This document shows, piece by piece, positions 44,066-54,505 of a stretch of 64,000 nucleotides of DNA. The notes below the pieces were generated by a model. It did no database searches. It was not told the origin of the DNA and was given only the letters and a program-made list of their open reading frames with translations. The translations under genes were made by a program, and so were the position numbers. Numbering within the stretch: the first letter of the stretch is position 1; every line of letters begins with the position of its first letter. The stretch comes from Amphiura filiformis (lineage: Eukaryota; Echinodermata; Ophiuroidea; Amphilepidida; Amphiuridae): positions 12,655,094-12,719,093 of the forward strand of contig NC_092647.1 of assembly GCF_039555335.1 (NCBI RefSeq), read 5' to 3'.

Positions 44066-44265
44066 ATTGACCTTTTCGGTAAATCCCATAACCCTTTGCG
44101 AGTACACCTAAGAACTCGTCATTTTGCGTCACGCCACTCTGCGCCGATGTGCACATCGTTTATCGAACATCGTTACTGCGCATTGCAAGTCGGCGTGACG
44201 TCAAATGACCAGCTCTCAGGTGTACTCGCAAAGGGTTATAGGATTTACCGAAAAGGTCAATTTTT
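44066..44265. mobile_element. Short inverted-repeat element, about 200 bp
   Basis: ATTGACCTTTTCGGTAAATC and CCTTTGCGAGTACACCT are mirrored by AGGTGTACTCGCAAAGG and GATTTACCGAAAAGGTCAAT. Arms about 55 bp. Non-coding. Confidence 0.8.
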
Positions 44266-44269
44266 AGAT

Positions 44270-45090
44270 TGTTGAGTTCTGATGTCTATTTCTCGACTTA
44301 CGTCCAAATTTATTAGCCCGATAATTTTTTTCTGGGACACCCTGTATAGCACACGAGATCTCATATCTGGTTGCCAGCGCCGAGATGGTGGCCCTGCACA
44401 ATGCGCTGAGAATTGTATCATGTTTTGTTGAATGTTTTTGACTTTGCATCATGAACATAGTATTATACTCATACAAGCTATTTTGTGCAACTTGGGAACA
44501 TATTGCATTGAGCACCCGTGTTTTTCAAGATGTACTCAATGATAGCCGGTTCAAATTACATCACTCTAGTTCAATATACATAGCAGATCAATACAAAAGT
44601 GCTTTTGCAAAAGGTTTGCACATCGAGGGAAAGAAGGAAGGTTGCTATGTGTGTCTGCCAAGCAATGCAGGGAATTGATCCAATCTGAGATAATGATAAT
44701 TTTCTGCCCAAGTTTTGTTTCAGTTCTGTGGATCAAGCAGGGCTCAAAATACTTCTTGGATGATGAGGACTATTTTGATCTGATTTCATTCAAGGTCCAA
44801 TCATGTAAAATCATGTGAATGTATTATGTGAACAATATAATTTCATAACTGCATTTTTCTGTATTTTATTGCAGTGCCTCAGACTAAGGAAGAAAATGAT
44901 TGGTGAAACGGGCAATGGATGACATTCAGTAAACTACCAGAAACATATCAGGTGACATCATGGAATGAAAAAAACTGAGAAACTTCACGCACAGAAAATT
45001 ATACACACTGCATTAAGGATACGATACATGATTTACCGACAAGTGACTCATTTCGGAATGCGATCATGAATTTTGAAGAAAAAAAAAGTT
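44270..45090. other. Mostly single-copy non-coding DNA
   Basis: CTGGGACACCCTGTATA at 44331 resembles a Tc1/mariner-type terminus, but no partner was found. An isolated good acceptor (TTTTATTGCAG) is at 44866-44876. Nothing else supported. Confidence 0.35.
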
Positions 45091-45097
45091 TCCACAG

Positions 45098-45175
45098 GCT
45101 TCGTTGGGACTCGAACCAGCGATTCTAAACTCCCTTTGATTACGCGTCTAGCGCTTTACCTCTCGACCATGGTGG
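45098..45175 (-). pseudogene. tRNA-like relic
   Basis: On the minus strand CATGGTCGAGAGGTAAAGCG (A-box region) and GCTGGTTCGAGTCCC (B box) are spaced as in a tRNA with a slightly long variable region. The acceptor arms do not pair. The 119-codon plus-strand ORF over it is therefore not credible. Confidence 0.5.
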
Positions 45176-45522
45176 CAGTTGAGCGGATCAGTGTAATGAT
45201 AAATGATAAATCTCATAATGCCATCTTTAGCCTTTTGTTTACTAAAAAAGACGCGGTTTGTAAAGATAGATTAGCCGTTTTATGCTTAAATAGCACGAAC
45301 GTGTGGGAAAGGTTTCAAACAAATAATAAAGACACTGATGTGATGATGAAATTGTGTAAGTCGGGAATTATCTGCGTCGAAATGTTTTGTTTTGGTTTTA
45401 GGAATTTGACCTTAAAATTTACGACTTCATGACATTATCATTCGAAATCAACAAAAGATATTTCAACAGTATATGGCCTCATTCTTTCTCTAGAATGTTT
45501 TGTACATGTATGTGAAATAGCT

Positions 45523-45829
45523 TCAACAATGAACAAAAATTGCACACAGGATTACTTCAATACTCTACTCTAAACACATGTCAGTAACCAAGCAGTTGTC
45601 CAACTGACACAACAGCAAAATGCACTGACATGGAACACCTTTCTGGACCAAAATTCACATCCCAACAGATTTCCGTTGTTGGGTTCCAATTATTCGCCTG
45701 TGAATGTGGTCCCGGAAGCTGTTCCGTGTCAGTGCATTTTACTGTTGTGTCAGTTGGACAACTGCTTGGTTACTGACATGTGTTTAGAGTAGAGTATTGA
45801 AGTATCCTGTGTGCAATTTTTATTCATTT
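45523..45829. repeat. Near-perfect palindrome, about 125-bp arms
   Basis: AATGAACAAAAATTGCACAC, CAATACTCTACTCTAAACAC, CAGTTGTCCAACTGACACAA and AAATGCACTGACA are each mirrored on the far side of a loop near 45650-45700. Non-coding; probably a foldback element. Confidence 0.85.
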
Positions 45830-46568
45830 TTATGGAGAGGATATTAAGATATGACTTTGTGAAAACATAAGTTTCTTTTTGAGGCCAGTTTACATGTACA
45901 TGTACCTTGTTTGTAGATTTGTGTCATTAAACAATAAATTGTAGTAATTTCAAGAGGATCTAATGCTGAATGTGGAAGAAGCAGGTATTTGAATAGACTA
46001 ACAATCTGATGGGTCCCAATCATTTTGATACACCTTGTATGGATTTCTTCATAATTAAGCCATCTTTATAGTTTGTATTAAAACAATAAATAGCTAATGA
46101 GGAAGATGAGGGCCATGTTTAATTGTTTTGTCTGCATTTCCACATTTACGCCAAGCAAAAATGTTTGCAGACTTTTGTAATTAACTGCATGAGCTGGTAA
46201 ATAAAAAAACTGGTAGCCAGGAGCCCCCCCCTCCGCCCTTTGCTTAACCCTAACACGTCTGAGTACTACAAAATATTACTTGATATATGCGCTGTTTGTG
46301 CGTGCATCCTATGTAGTGTGATGATGCAATATCGCCCTATGATATAGGCATGGTTTCGCTGGCCAGCGAAGTGATTGGCATGTGAGGGGGTCTCTGGTTT
46401 TAATCCCACCCAGAGCAAACAAAATCTTCCTTTGTTTTCTCTCTTTATTCCTTCTTTCCCTTCCGTCATCTAAAAGCCCCTAGCGGATTAGGGTTAAGCT
46501 ACCAAATTGAAAACTGATGTTTGAAAATGTATAAAGCTGCTTTTACATGGAGTGTTAAAATATGTCTA
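45830..46568. other. Non-coding stretch with a weak inverted-repeat region
   Basis: GCTTAACCCTAACACG (46243) and GGATTAGGGTTAAGC (46484) bound about 250 bp that contain a tRNA-like GGTTTTAATCCC. Too diverged to call further. Confidence 0.35.
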
Positions 46569-46686
46569 GTCTAGATGAGTTATGAGTGCTGCGTTGAGTC
46601 TGTTTCACATCGGGTCTAGATGAGTTATGAGTGCTGCGTTGAGTCTGTTTCACATTTGGTCTAGATGAGTTATGAGTGCTGCATTG
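46569..46686 (+). repeat. 45-bp tandem repeat, about 2.7 copies
   Basis: GTCTAGATGAGTTATGAGTG starts at 46569, 46614 and 46659, an exact 45-bp period with very few differences. Recent expansion. Confidence 0.9.
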
Positions 46687-46737
46687 AGTCCTTCTTCCTT
46701 ATAAGTGCCTCCCTCATATGTATGAGTATTATCGCAC
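46687..46737 (-). mobile_element. SINE 3'-tail fragment
   Basis: CTTCTTCCTTATAAGTGCCT and CCCTCATATGTATGAGTATT match the tail end of the SINE at 4171-4552 almost exactly. The tRNA-like head is missing: a 5'-truncated insertion. Confidence 0.85.
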
Positions 46738-47700
46738 ATTTTTTGAATGCCTAAAAATGGTGTCATAAGAGTTGTTTTTAGGGCAAAATTTGGCCAAATA
46801 ACTAAGATACAAAATTTTAGCCAAAATTTCAAAATTCTTGAACTTTGTTACTTGGGCGAATTCCAACCTAATAACAACTTTCATGTATCGATCAAGTGTT
46901 CTAGAGTATTTTTACACCATTTTGGACATTCAAAATGTTAGCCAAAATTTCAAAATTTTTGAACTTCAAGTTATTTGGGCTTAATTTCGACCTAAAAACC
47001 ACTTTTATGTATCGATCAAGTCTTCTGGAGTATTTTGACACTATTTTTGAACATTCAAATATTTGAGCCAAAAATTCCAAAATTTTTGAACTTCGTTATT
47101 TGGGCGAATTACGACCTAATAACCACTTTCATGTATCGATCAAGTGTTCTGGAGTATTTTGACACTATTTTTGGATATTAAAAAATGTTGGCCAAAAATG
47201 ACAAAAATTTGAACTTTGTTATTTTGGGTGAATTTCGACATATATATCCCACTTTTATATATCGGTCAAGTGTTCTCGAGTATTTTTAAACATTTTTGGA
47301 CATTCAATAATTTTAGCCAAAATTTCAAAATTTTTGAACTTTGTTATTTGGAAGAATTTCGACCCAATAACCAATTTTATGTATCGGTGAAGTAGAGTAT
47401 TTTGACACCATTGTTGGACATTCAAAAATTTTGAGGTCGAAATTTGGCCAAATAACGAAGATACAAAATTTTGAAATTTTTGGCCAAATTTTTTGAATGA
47501 CCAAAAATGGTGTCAAAAGATTGTAGTAGATTAAATTATACATAAGAGTTGTTTTTAGGGCAAAATTTGGCCAAATAACGAAGCTACAAAATGTTGAATA
47601 TTTTGGATGTCCAAAAATCAAGTAGTGTCAAAAACTGTAGAAGACTGACTGTACAAAATGAGTTGTTTTTAGGTCAAAATTAATCAAAATAGCGAATTTC
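46738..47700. repeat. 124-bp tandem array with two orientation switches
   Basis: Forward units show GTATCGATCAAG or variants at about 46885-47387 with 122-126-bp spacing (five units). Before 46812 and after about 47430 the unit is read in reverse (TTTTGAATGCCTAAAAATGG, AGGGCAAAATTTGGCCAAAT). The array therefore reads reverse, forward x5, reverse x2. Non-coding. Confidence 0.82.
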
Positions 47701-48414
47701 AAAAAAAATTTATTCAACGTAGTGAATTATTCAATTGCGAATGTTTAATTTCTAATCTCGAGCCAACTTCTCCACGCTGCATAAGCAAGTAGGCATATCC
47801 ACTTCTTGTAAGGTCTAAATAAGATCATTGTCTGTATTTTACTCTACATTATATAATAAAGTAACTTGATTGTTCTATGAACATGCATATGGGATATGAG
47901 TACTCATTTAGAGGTCATGTCTTTCAAATTCAATGATTTAAATAACTGAGAAATATCTAATTCATCCTTACTTTTTTCTAAATTGACTAACATGCTATGT
48001 TTGCCATAATATTACTACTGTGGTATATGCCATGTCCAGGGTGTGATTGAAAGATCGTGAAATATCCTGAAAGTACTAGAAAAACTTGAAAAACAGTGTG
48101 AAATTGGGCTAAAATACCCCAAAATGGGCTGAAAATCAATCAGAACAATTGTGGCCATAAAAATCCTGAAATCAGGTAAAATCCAGAAGAACAAACACAT
48201 GTATGTCCTAGCTACTCTCTTATTCTTGGGCACATAATCAGATTAGCTAGCTTGGAGGCTTGCCCTCAACTAACCAACCCTAATTTTTCTATTTACTGTG
48301 CAAAAGAATACCAACCCTATTTTTGGAAATTCCTGAAAAACTTCCCTCAAACTTGGTGGGTAGGTGCGACTTGGTCCAAGCCAGAGCAAGTTTGCATTTG
48401 TTAGGTTGTCCAAG
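47701..48414. other. Non-coding stretch, nothing recognised
   Basis: No supported ORF, array or inverted repeat. Confidence 0.45.
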
Positions 48415-48945
48415 TCAAATCAAATTTAAAGTTGCTCAGATTGGGCTGTAACTTTGGGGAACTGCAAAGATCATCCGAGGTCAAAGGTCAGGTTAAATTT
48501 ATAGTTGCTCCGATCGACCTGTAACTCAGGTAAAATGACCCCAACACTTGGGGAAACTGCAAAGGTCATCTGAGGTCAAATATCAGGTCAAATTTTAAGT
48601 AGCTCCTATCAGCCTTAACTCGGGTGGGGGGGTGATCCCTGACACTTGGGAGTATCCAAGGTCAAAGATCAGGTCTGTCCGATTGGGCTGTAACTTGAGA
48701 AAATTGATACCTGATACTTGGGGAGTATGAAACCGCAAAGGTCATCGGAGGTAATTGGGCTGCTAACTTGCGGAAAATGATCCCTGACACTTGGGGAGTA
48801 TGAAACCGCAAAGGTCATCCGAGGTCAAAAGGTCAGGACAAAATTCAAGTTGCTCCGATCAGGCTGTAACTTGCGCAAAATAATCCCTCGCACTTCGGGA
48901 GTATGAAACTGCAAATGTCATCCAAGGTTAAAGGTCAGGTAGGGC
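48415..48945 (+). repeat. Degenerate ~100-bp tandem array with AGGTCA direct repeats
   Basis: GCAAAGGTCATCCGAGGTCA or a close form starts at about 48464, 48559, 48735, 48808 and 48911, with a shortened unit near 48650. TTGCTCCGATCAGGCTGTAA and CCCTGACACTTGGGGAGTAT recur between. One unit carries AGGTCAAAGGTCA (48478-48490), a direct repeat with one-base spacing. Confidence 0.75.
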
Positions 48946-49185
48946 TCAAACTCGGTGACAACAAACCTCATGACCAGGGATACATTTTGGAACATTTTGC
49001 AGGGGTCAGATCAAAGGTCATCTGGGCCAAATCTTAGAATTGCCTTTTCAGGAGATCTGTATATAGCATGGCTCAAACTCGGTGACAACAAACCTCATGA
49101 CCAGGGTAACATTTTCTCGGTGACAACAAACCTCATGACCAGGGTAACATTTTGGAACATTTTGCTGGGGTCAGATACCTCCAAA
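48940..49185 (+). repeat. Short tandem duplication (CTCGGTGACAACAAACCTC)
   Basis: CTCGGTGACAACAAACCTCA followed by TGACCAGGG and ACATTTTGGAACATTTTGC occurs near 48950, 49077 and 49117. The ORF across it repeats only because the DNA does. Confidence 0.85.
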
Positions 49186-49250
49186 ACACCAACATGCCCC
49201 GGCTAGGTTTGTGGTCTAGTATGTAATAATATGGAACACACTTATGGGTG

Positions 49251-49578
49251 CAGACCTGCCAACCTACCGAAGTCGGAAAGAGGGACACTGAGACCAAAAC
49301 CTTGTGTACATAAACCAGGTAGCGACAAATTCAAAGACTTGAAGTGTGCAATACTTTCAGAATTCAGGGAAGGTTTTGCAGGTCTAAATTTATCACAGTA
49401 GATGGAAGAGAATGCTATAGCAAAATTTTAAAGTGAAATTTGCATCATTTTCTGCTGTTCTTGCATTTAAATTTGCCATCACTGAAATTTTCAGAAAACA
49501 GGACTGTCCCTCATTTTCACTTTACAAAACCCCAAATGAGGGACAGTTCCTCAAAATGAGGGACAGTTGGCAGGTCTG
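49251..49578. mobile_element. Inverted-repeat element, CAGACCTGCCAAC ends
   Basis: CAGACCTGCCAAC at 49251 is mirrored by GTTGGCAGGTCTG ending at 49578. AGAGGGACA and GAGGGACAGT recur just inside. TGGGTG flanks both ends directly and, with a one-base shift, 7 of 8 bases match, consistent with a hAT-like 8-bp duplication. Confidence 0.75.
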
Positions 49579-50089
49579 TGGGTGCCATTTGAATAAAAAG
49601 CTTATGAAAATAGTATGGAAACCTTTAAACATGCAAAATTTCCTGCTCGCTGCACTTACAGTATATCAAAAACATTAACATTTACAAACTGGGATCTCAA
49701 AAATATCTCAAAATATGTGCAGTATTTTCAAAGCGTTTGTTATGAATGAACTGAAGGACACAGGTACTGCTTGAGCTGGCTTCACCACTAAAAATGGTCC
49801 AACGTATGGATTTTATGTGTAAAAAGTTCCGTGTTTGATCCATGTGTAGTTGGATGCACACATTGATAAGCTTTGAGAGGAGGATCATAGCAAGTCGCTG
49901 CTGTCTAAGGAACTGATCTTCTAGACAAAAAGTAGGGTCCTGGGAACTAAAATGTCCCAATAACTCAAAAATGGGGTCTTCAGAGCTAATAAATATAATT
50001 ATGGTTAATGAAATAAAGCACTGGACACATTCTTTTGCTTTGATCTACTTATATTCAAGGCACATTAAAATCAAGCTGAAATACTGAAA

Positions 50090-50200
50090 TGCTATTAGAT
50101 GATAAGAATTCTGTACAGATTTTGACAAAACATCATCTTCATAATTTTAACTTCAGACAAATGTTTTATCATCATCATCAAAACCCAAAATAAGCAAATC
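50090..50200 (+). repeat. Dispersed repeat shared with 59.05 kb
   Basis: GATGATAAGAATTCTGTACA, CATCTTCATAATTTTAACTT and ATGTTTTATCATCAT occur in the same order at 59055-59165. Confidence 0.8.
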
Positions 50201-50817
50201 TCTTCATACTTTATTTATTTCCTTTCCCTTATTTGTACACATTAGGCTTTGTAACAAGTAGCCTAATCATGTGTAAAAAATAAGTACATATTTAGTAACT
50301 ATAATTTACACTAGGAAACACATTAGAACAGATATACATACATACTTAAGTATTTCAAGTATTTTATTAGATTATAACTGCAATTATACAGGGTGGTCCA
50401 AAAAGAACTTTACCCAATTTGAAAGGTTCAGTTCTCGAAGTTTTTAGCAGCTATTCTCAAAAGTGTTACATATTTTAAAAATATATCTTTTTAAGAATAT
50501 GTGGTGGAAAAATGAGAAAAAGACGCCAAAGTAATGAAATGGCAGCAGTTTTATGTCAGAGTCGAAAATCACCTTGTCCACCGAAATTCAATGGGCTGTA
50601 TCTGATTACCAACAGGGATACGCTAGGCATTGCATATTGGTAAACACCCTCGGCTTGTCATTCAAAATTTTACATGCATGAGAGAATTTTTATAATCCAA
50701 GATATTAATCCTCACAATTTGATTGCAATTTGTGACTGTGGATTTCTAGACAGGATTTCAAGGTGTCAAGATATGGCAATTTACAATACAAGAAATTATT
50801 TTTTGGCAGAAATATAC

Positions 50818-51454
50818 TTAAAGGGGCATTTCGTGATCCACAGCCTCATCCCCCACTTTTCTCAAAAAAGTTGAGATTTTTATATCACTGGAAACCTCTG
50901 GCTACATGTTTATGTACAAAATATCTCTCGCAGATTAATTTGTTTAGCTAAGATATCGTGAAATTTGAATTTCGTTCTGGTGCACCAGAACGAACAACGC
51001 ATTGTCTATGGAGCAGTGTAATACACATAATCATGCATAACTCGCAAAACAGGGCTGTCAACTCTCACGCATTGGCCGTGAGTCTCACGCATTGGGTCAC
51101 TTTCTCACGCCAGGGTAGTATAATCTCACGCCGAGGTAGTAAATCTCACGCAAAAAGGTGGAAAATGAGTAAAATCTCACGCATCGTCATAAATAATTTG
51201 TTGCTCCTACCCCCCCCCCCCTGCTTTTCACATTCTCGAGCGGCGTAGCTCAAATAATCATGGTACAAAATGAACATTGAGTCGGCAAATCCCGCACGCC
51301 TCTGTCTCACGCCAAGCAATTCCAAAAAGTTGACAGCCCTGCTCGCAAACGCAAAATCGGAATCAACTGAAATTTTGGGAATAGGCTTTTTCGTGTATAT
51401 GTACTGAAACATATCATAAAAAGAGGATGCTATGATCACAAAATCCTCCTTTAA
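50818..51454. mobile_element. Second TTAA family, copy 3, interrupted
   Basis: TTAA at 50818-50821 and 51451-51454. Ends AGGGGCATTTCGTGATCC and the diverged GATCACAAAATCCTCCTT. It is the reverse orientation of the 15.2-kb copy and keeps the CGTTCTGGTGCACCAGAACG palindrome. A hAT-like element interrupts it at 51050-51341. Confidence 0.85.
51050..51341. mobile_element. hAT-like short element with TCTCACGC subterminal repeats
   Basis: Ends CAGGGCTGTCAACT and AGTTGACAGCCCTG. CTCGCAAA occurs directly at 51041-51048 and 51342-51349 (one extra A on the left). CTCACGC occurs about seven times in the left 140 bp and once at the right. CAG-type ends, an 8-bp duplication and repeated subterminal motifs are the usual layout of hAT elements. 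The 174-codon minus-strand ORF through it is accidental. A truncated copy is at 62972-63143. Confidence 0.85.
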
Positions 51455-51913
51455 TAACAGATTTTTTTTTGACTTGTCAGAATCCCACCCAAACCTATCA
51501 TAAGAAGTACATTTACTATTAGTAACTATTATTTTGTTGAATAGATGTGAAGGACTGAGTCGACGTAATAGAACTGGCTGAACTAACTGCCTAATACTCC
51601 AGAGTCGGCTATATAATACGCAACAGTTTGTCTCGCATATCACGAATGGCGTTTCAAATTGTTTTTGCATATTTTTATGAAAATCTTTTTGAGAGTATTT
51701 GATGCAAAAGTTATTTAAAAATAAATTGTGATTGATTTGTTAATTTCATAATTCTTTGTCAATTACGGAATTGAAGTTCGGGTTCACTATTGTATCTAGC
51801 ATGAATAGTAAGGATTAAAATCTTTGACTGTAATTCAATCCTGCATATAAACTTAAACAAAGTTACTTTTGAATGACAAGCCGAGGGTGTTTACCCATTA
51901 TGCCTAATGCAAT

Positions 51914-52436
51914 GGGCTATTCCAGATGTATTCCGCACCCCCTCCCCCCACTTCCGAATTCAGGGCTAAATTGACAGCGAATTCACATGTCAGGAAAACC
52001 CCATGGAAGACACTGCCGGAATTGTGGTAATATATCTATAATATGGCCAGCCGAATTCACGTAAATATAAATGTCTTCCAGAGGGTTCCAGGTGGATTTA
52101 GAACATTTTTTGTTTCCAGCCAGAATTCAAGTAAATGTCTTTCATAGGTTAATCAAGATGGTGATCATAAGTGAAGATTCTGCTGGAATTGGAGCATTTT
52201 TGACCATTTGTGAATGTCTTCCATAGGCACATCATGGCCTTTCACAATCCCCACTCTTGTTTTTTTCGTTTATTTTAGCAGCCGGAAGTTCGCCTAATCT
52301 CAATGTCTTCCATACCCTCCAGCCAGAATCTTTGCTAAAAACAACTGCTGGAATTCTAGACACATCTCAATTCCAGCTGGAATTGTATTTTTTTAAATGT
52401 CTTCCATAGGGGGTGCGGAATACATCTGAATAGCCC
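51914..52436. mobile_element. GGGCTATTCCA element, copy with both ends
   Basis: TGGGCTATTCCAGATGTATT and CCGCACCCCCT are mirrored by AGGGGGTGCGG and AATACATCTGAATAGCCCA. CCATAGG and GTCTTCCAT recur inside. It sits within an arm of the 50.4-55.8-kb foldback. AATGCA flanks both sides, so a short target duplication is possible. Confidence 0.75.
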
Positions 52437-53161
52437 AATGCAGATAGTAATCGGATACATCCCATTGATTTATTGCGTGTGGACAAAGTGATTTTCACCC
52501 ATTTTTAGACAGATATATATTTAAAATATGTGAGTGGACACTACGAATGAGCCGTAAACTCTGCAAATTGTATTCTGAGATACATAGGTGTCTCAATTAG
52601 GCGCGACATGTTTCTCATTTGATAGCTTTAAACCAATCAATAATCCTATTGCTGAAGAGGATAATAATCTTCTACATATAGAATCATTAAATAGTCTTTA
52701 TTTGCTTTGGCTAAATCCTGTTTAAGTAGTGGGTTACAATTACATTGTATTTTGTCTGGGTACGTATAACAAACAATTAACAATGAGTGGATATTCCCGA
52801 AGCTTGTTGACTTGGGGATGATTTGAAATGACCGCCAATTATGACTTTATTACTTGCAATGTGGAAAAAGAGATACATGTAGAACCGAAAAAAGTACCAT
52901 TTTGTTGAAGGAGCAGAGTTCAACACACCATAACCTTGCTTCTGGAAATCGTTTGAAGTCAAATGATATACCGTAAACGTTCGCCTAATGGCGCTACGGA
53001 GTTCATGGAAATGAGAGAGCGCCATCCCTGTAAAAGCCGACTATTACCACTGATCATTAAGGGTACGTGTAGTTAAAGGGTGAAACCTATCGACACATAC
53101 AATTATGAACAAGATCGAACAAACTTGTAATGATAATGCGGTAATCATTCACCTGATACGT

Positions 53162-53247
53162 TGTGGCCCAGTGAGCAGAGCATTAGACTATAGTGCGAGG
53201 ATAAAGAGAACTTGTGGAGAAGACTGATGGTTCGAATCTCATGCAGT
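53162..53247 (+). pseudogene. tRNA-like relic with long variable region
   Basis: TGTGGCCCAGTGAGCAGAGC resembles an A box and GATGGTTCGAATCTC a B box, with about 15 bp more than in a class I tRNA. No closed cloverleaf. Confidence 0.45.
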
Positions 53248-53420
53248 AATTTCTGACAGATTAGATGTCTGTCAATGTTTTTTTTCTGATTTGAGGAAAT
53301 TTTATTCTCTATTTTCTTGATTTTATCTTTAACATTGTTTATATAATTTTATTATTTTATCTTGTATGTGTCTTTTTTCATGATTCTTTGTTTTTATCGT
53401 TTCATTTTAGAGTAACTCAA

Positions 53421-54435
53421 TCCATTCAATCAAATGTTGTAATGAACCTATTTGATTGTATAGGCATTTGTTATGTGTGTGAGACGAACTGTCGCGTGCG
53501 ACAAGTCTTTCAATTCGCGCTAGTGTCCTTGCCTATGCATCAGTGGTCATAAGAGGTATATCATTTTATTCGAAGGGGGGGGTCCCAAATATACGGGGGT
53601 CATAAAGTCTTGGAAAGAATAATAGGAGGGGGTCATAAAATGTTTTATGACCAAAATGTAGGGAGTCACACGATGACCACAGAAAGTGTGTTATTTTATT
53701 CAAAAATACTGATTTCAATACAATTTTGGGGTTTGGGAGCATAAAATGTTTGTTGCCGAAATAGGGGGTGCGCAATTTTATTGACGCAGACTTTTTGTAA
53801 ATTTGGGACCCCCTTCCGAAAAAAATGATAGCCCTCTAAGAGGATTCAAAAGATAACCTCTGCCCCAATAATCCCTAGCTATATTTGTTTGAAACTGTTC
53901 CACGGAGGATGTATCATAATAGGCTCAGTCTTCAAATGATATAAATAAAATTTGAATGAGTGAACGAACAAAATCATACAACGACCTAGTGCCGTACTAT
54001 TACGCTGACTTTCGTATTCGGCGAGGAGGACGATTTCTACCTCCTGGTTTGTTTACAAACAGAGAGGTAGACAAAAAACCGTTCCGCTTGTCCAAACACT
54101 CAAGTATCAGAAGGATGGTCCACAATAGCGTGATTCACGTAACCTGAATAGGGATTAAAAAGCTGTCACGTAGAACCATGTGCTTCTATTGTCCAATTTG
54201 AGTTCAGACCCAGTACACGATCATGTCAGAAATTAATATTTTGTTCTGGGTCTGATTATTCGGACTAACAACGACCAACTGAATAGAGGCTGGGCATACA
54301 TCATCCCGTAAATATGGCGGACTACTCAAATGCATTCAACAAAAGCATGCTTGCATCTACCGCGACAGTTCGTCTCACACACATAACAAAATGCACTACG
54401 ATCAAATAGGTTGATGACAACATTTGATTGAATGG
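53421..54435. mobile_element. Copy of the 21.6-kb foldback family, about 1 kb
   Basis: TCCATTCAATCAAATGTTG, AACCTATTTGATTGTA and GTGTGTGAGACGAACTGTCG at the left are mirrored by CGACAGTTCGTCTCACACAC, GATCAAATAGGTT and CAACATTTGATTGAATGGA at the right. ATTCAAAAGATAACCTCTGC inside matches 22115. It carries the insertion at 53557-53836. Confidence 0.75.
53557..53836. mobile_element. Inverted-repeat element with TAAGAGG duplication
   Basis: TATCATTTTATTCGAAGGGG and TCCCAAATATA are mirrored by AATTTGGGACCCCC and TTCCGAAAAAAATGATA. TAAGAGG flanks directly (53550-53556, 53837-53843). The related sequences at 22095-22115 and 25287-25305 (GTGGTCATGAAAGAATTCAA) show the uninterrupted site. A truncated relative is at 14819-14954. 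Confidence 0.8.
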
Positions 54436-54505
54436 ACTGCACTGCGCCATGATTACGGGAAGAAACCGGTTCAAATCCTTTGTTTGGAGCCAATCGATAA
54501 ACGCA
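54436..54505 (+). repeat. B-box-like GGTTCAAATCC repeat, copy 4
   Basis: CTGCACTGCGCCATGATTAC, AAACCGGTTCAAATCCTTTG and TTGGAGCCAATCGATAAA match 21500-21563. Confidence 0.75.

Noticed and set aside
44331..44348. Tc1/mariner element at CTGGGACACCCTGTATA
   Set aside because: Only one terminus-like sequence, with no inverted partner in reach.
45073..45432. 119-codon plus-strand ORF
   Set aside because: It overlaps a tRNA-like relic on the opposite strand and begins in a poly(A) run; no motif.
51146..51670. 174-codon minus-strand ORF, the longest in the window
   Set aside because: It crosses the boundary between a hAT-like element and the TTAA element it interrupts. The part shared with 62975-63337 is the CTCACGC repeat region translated.
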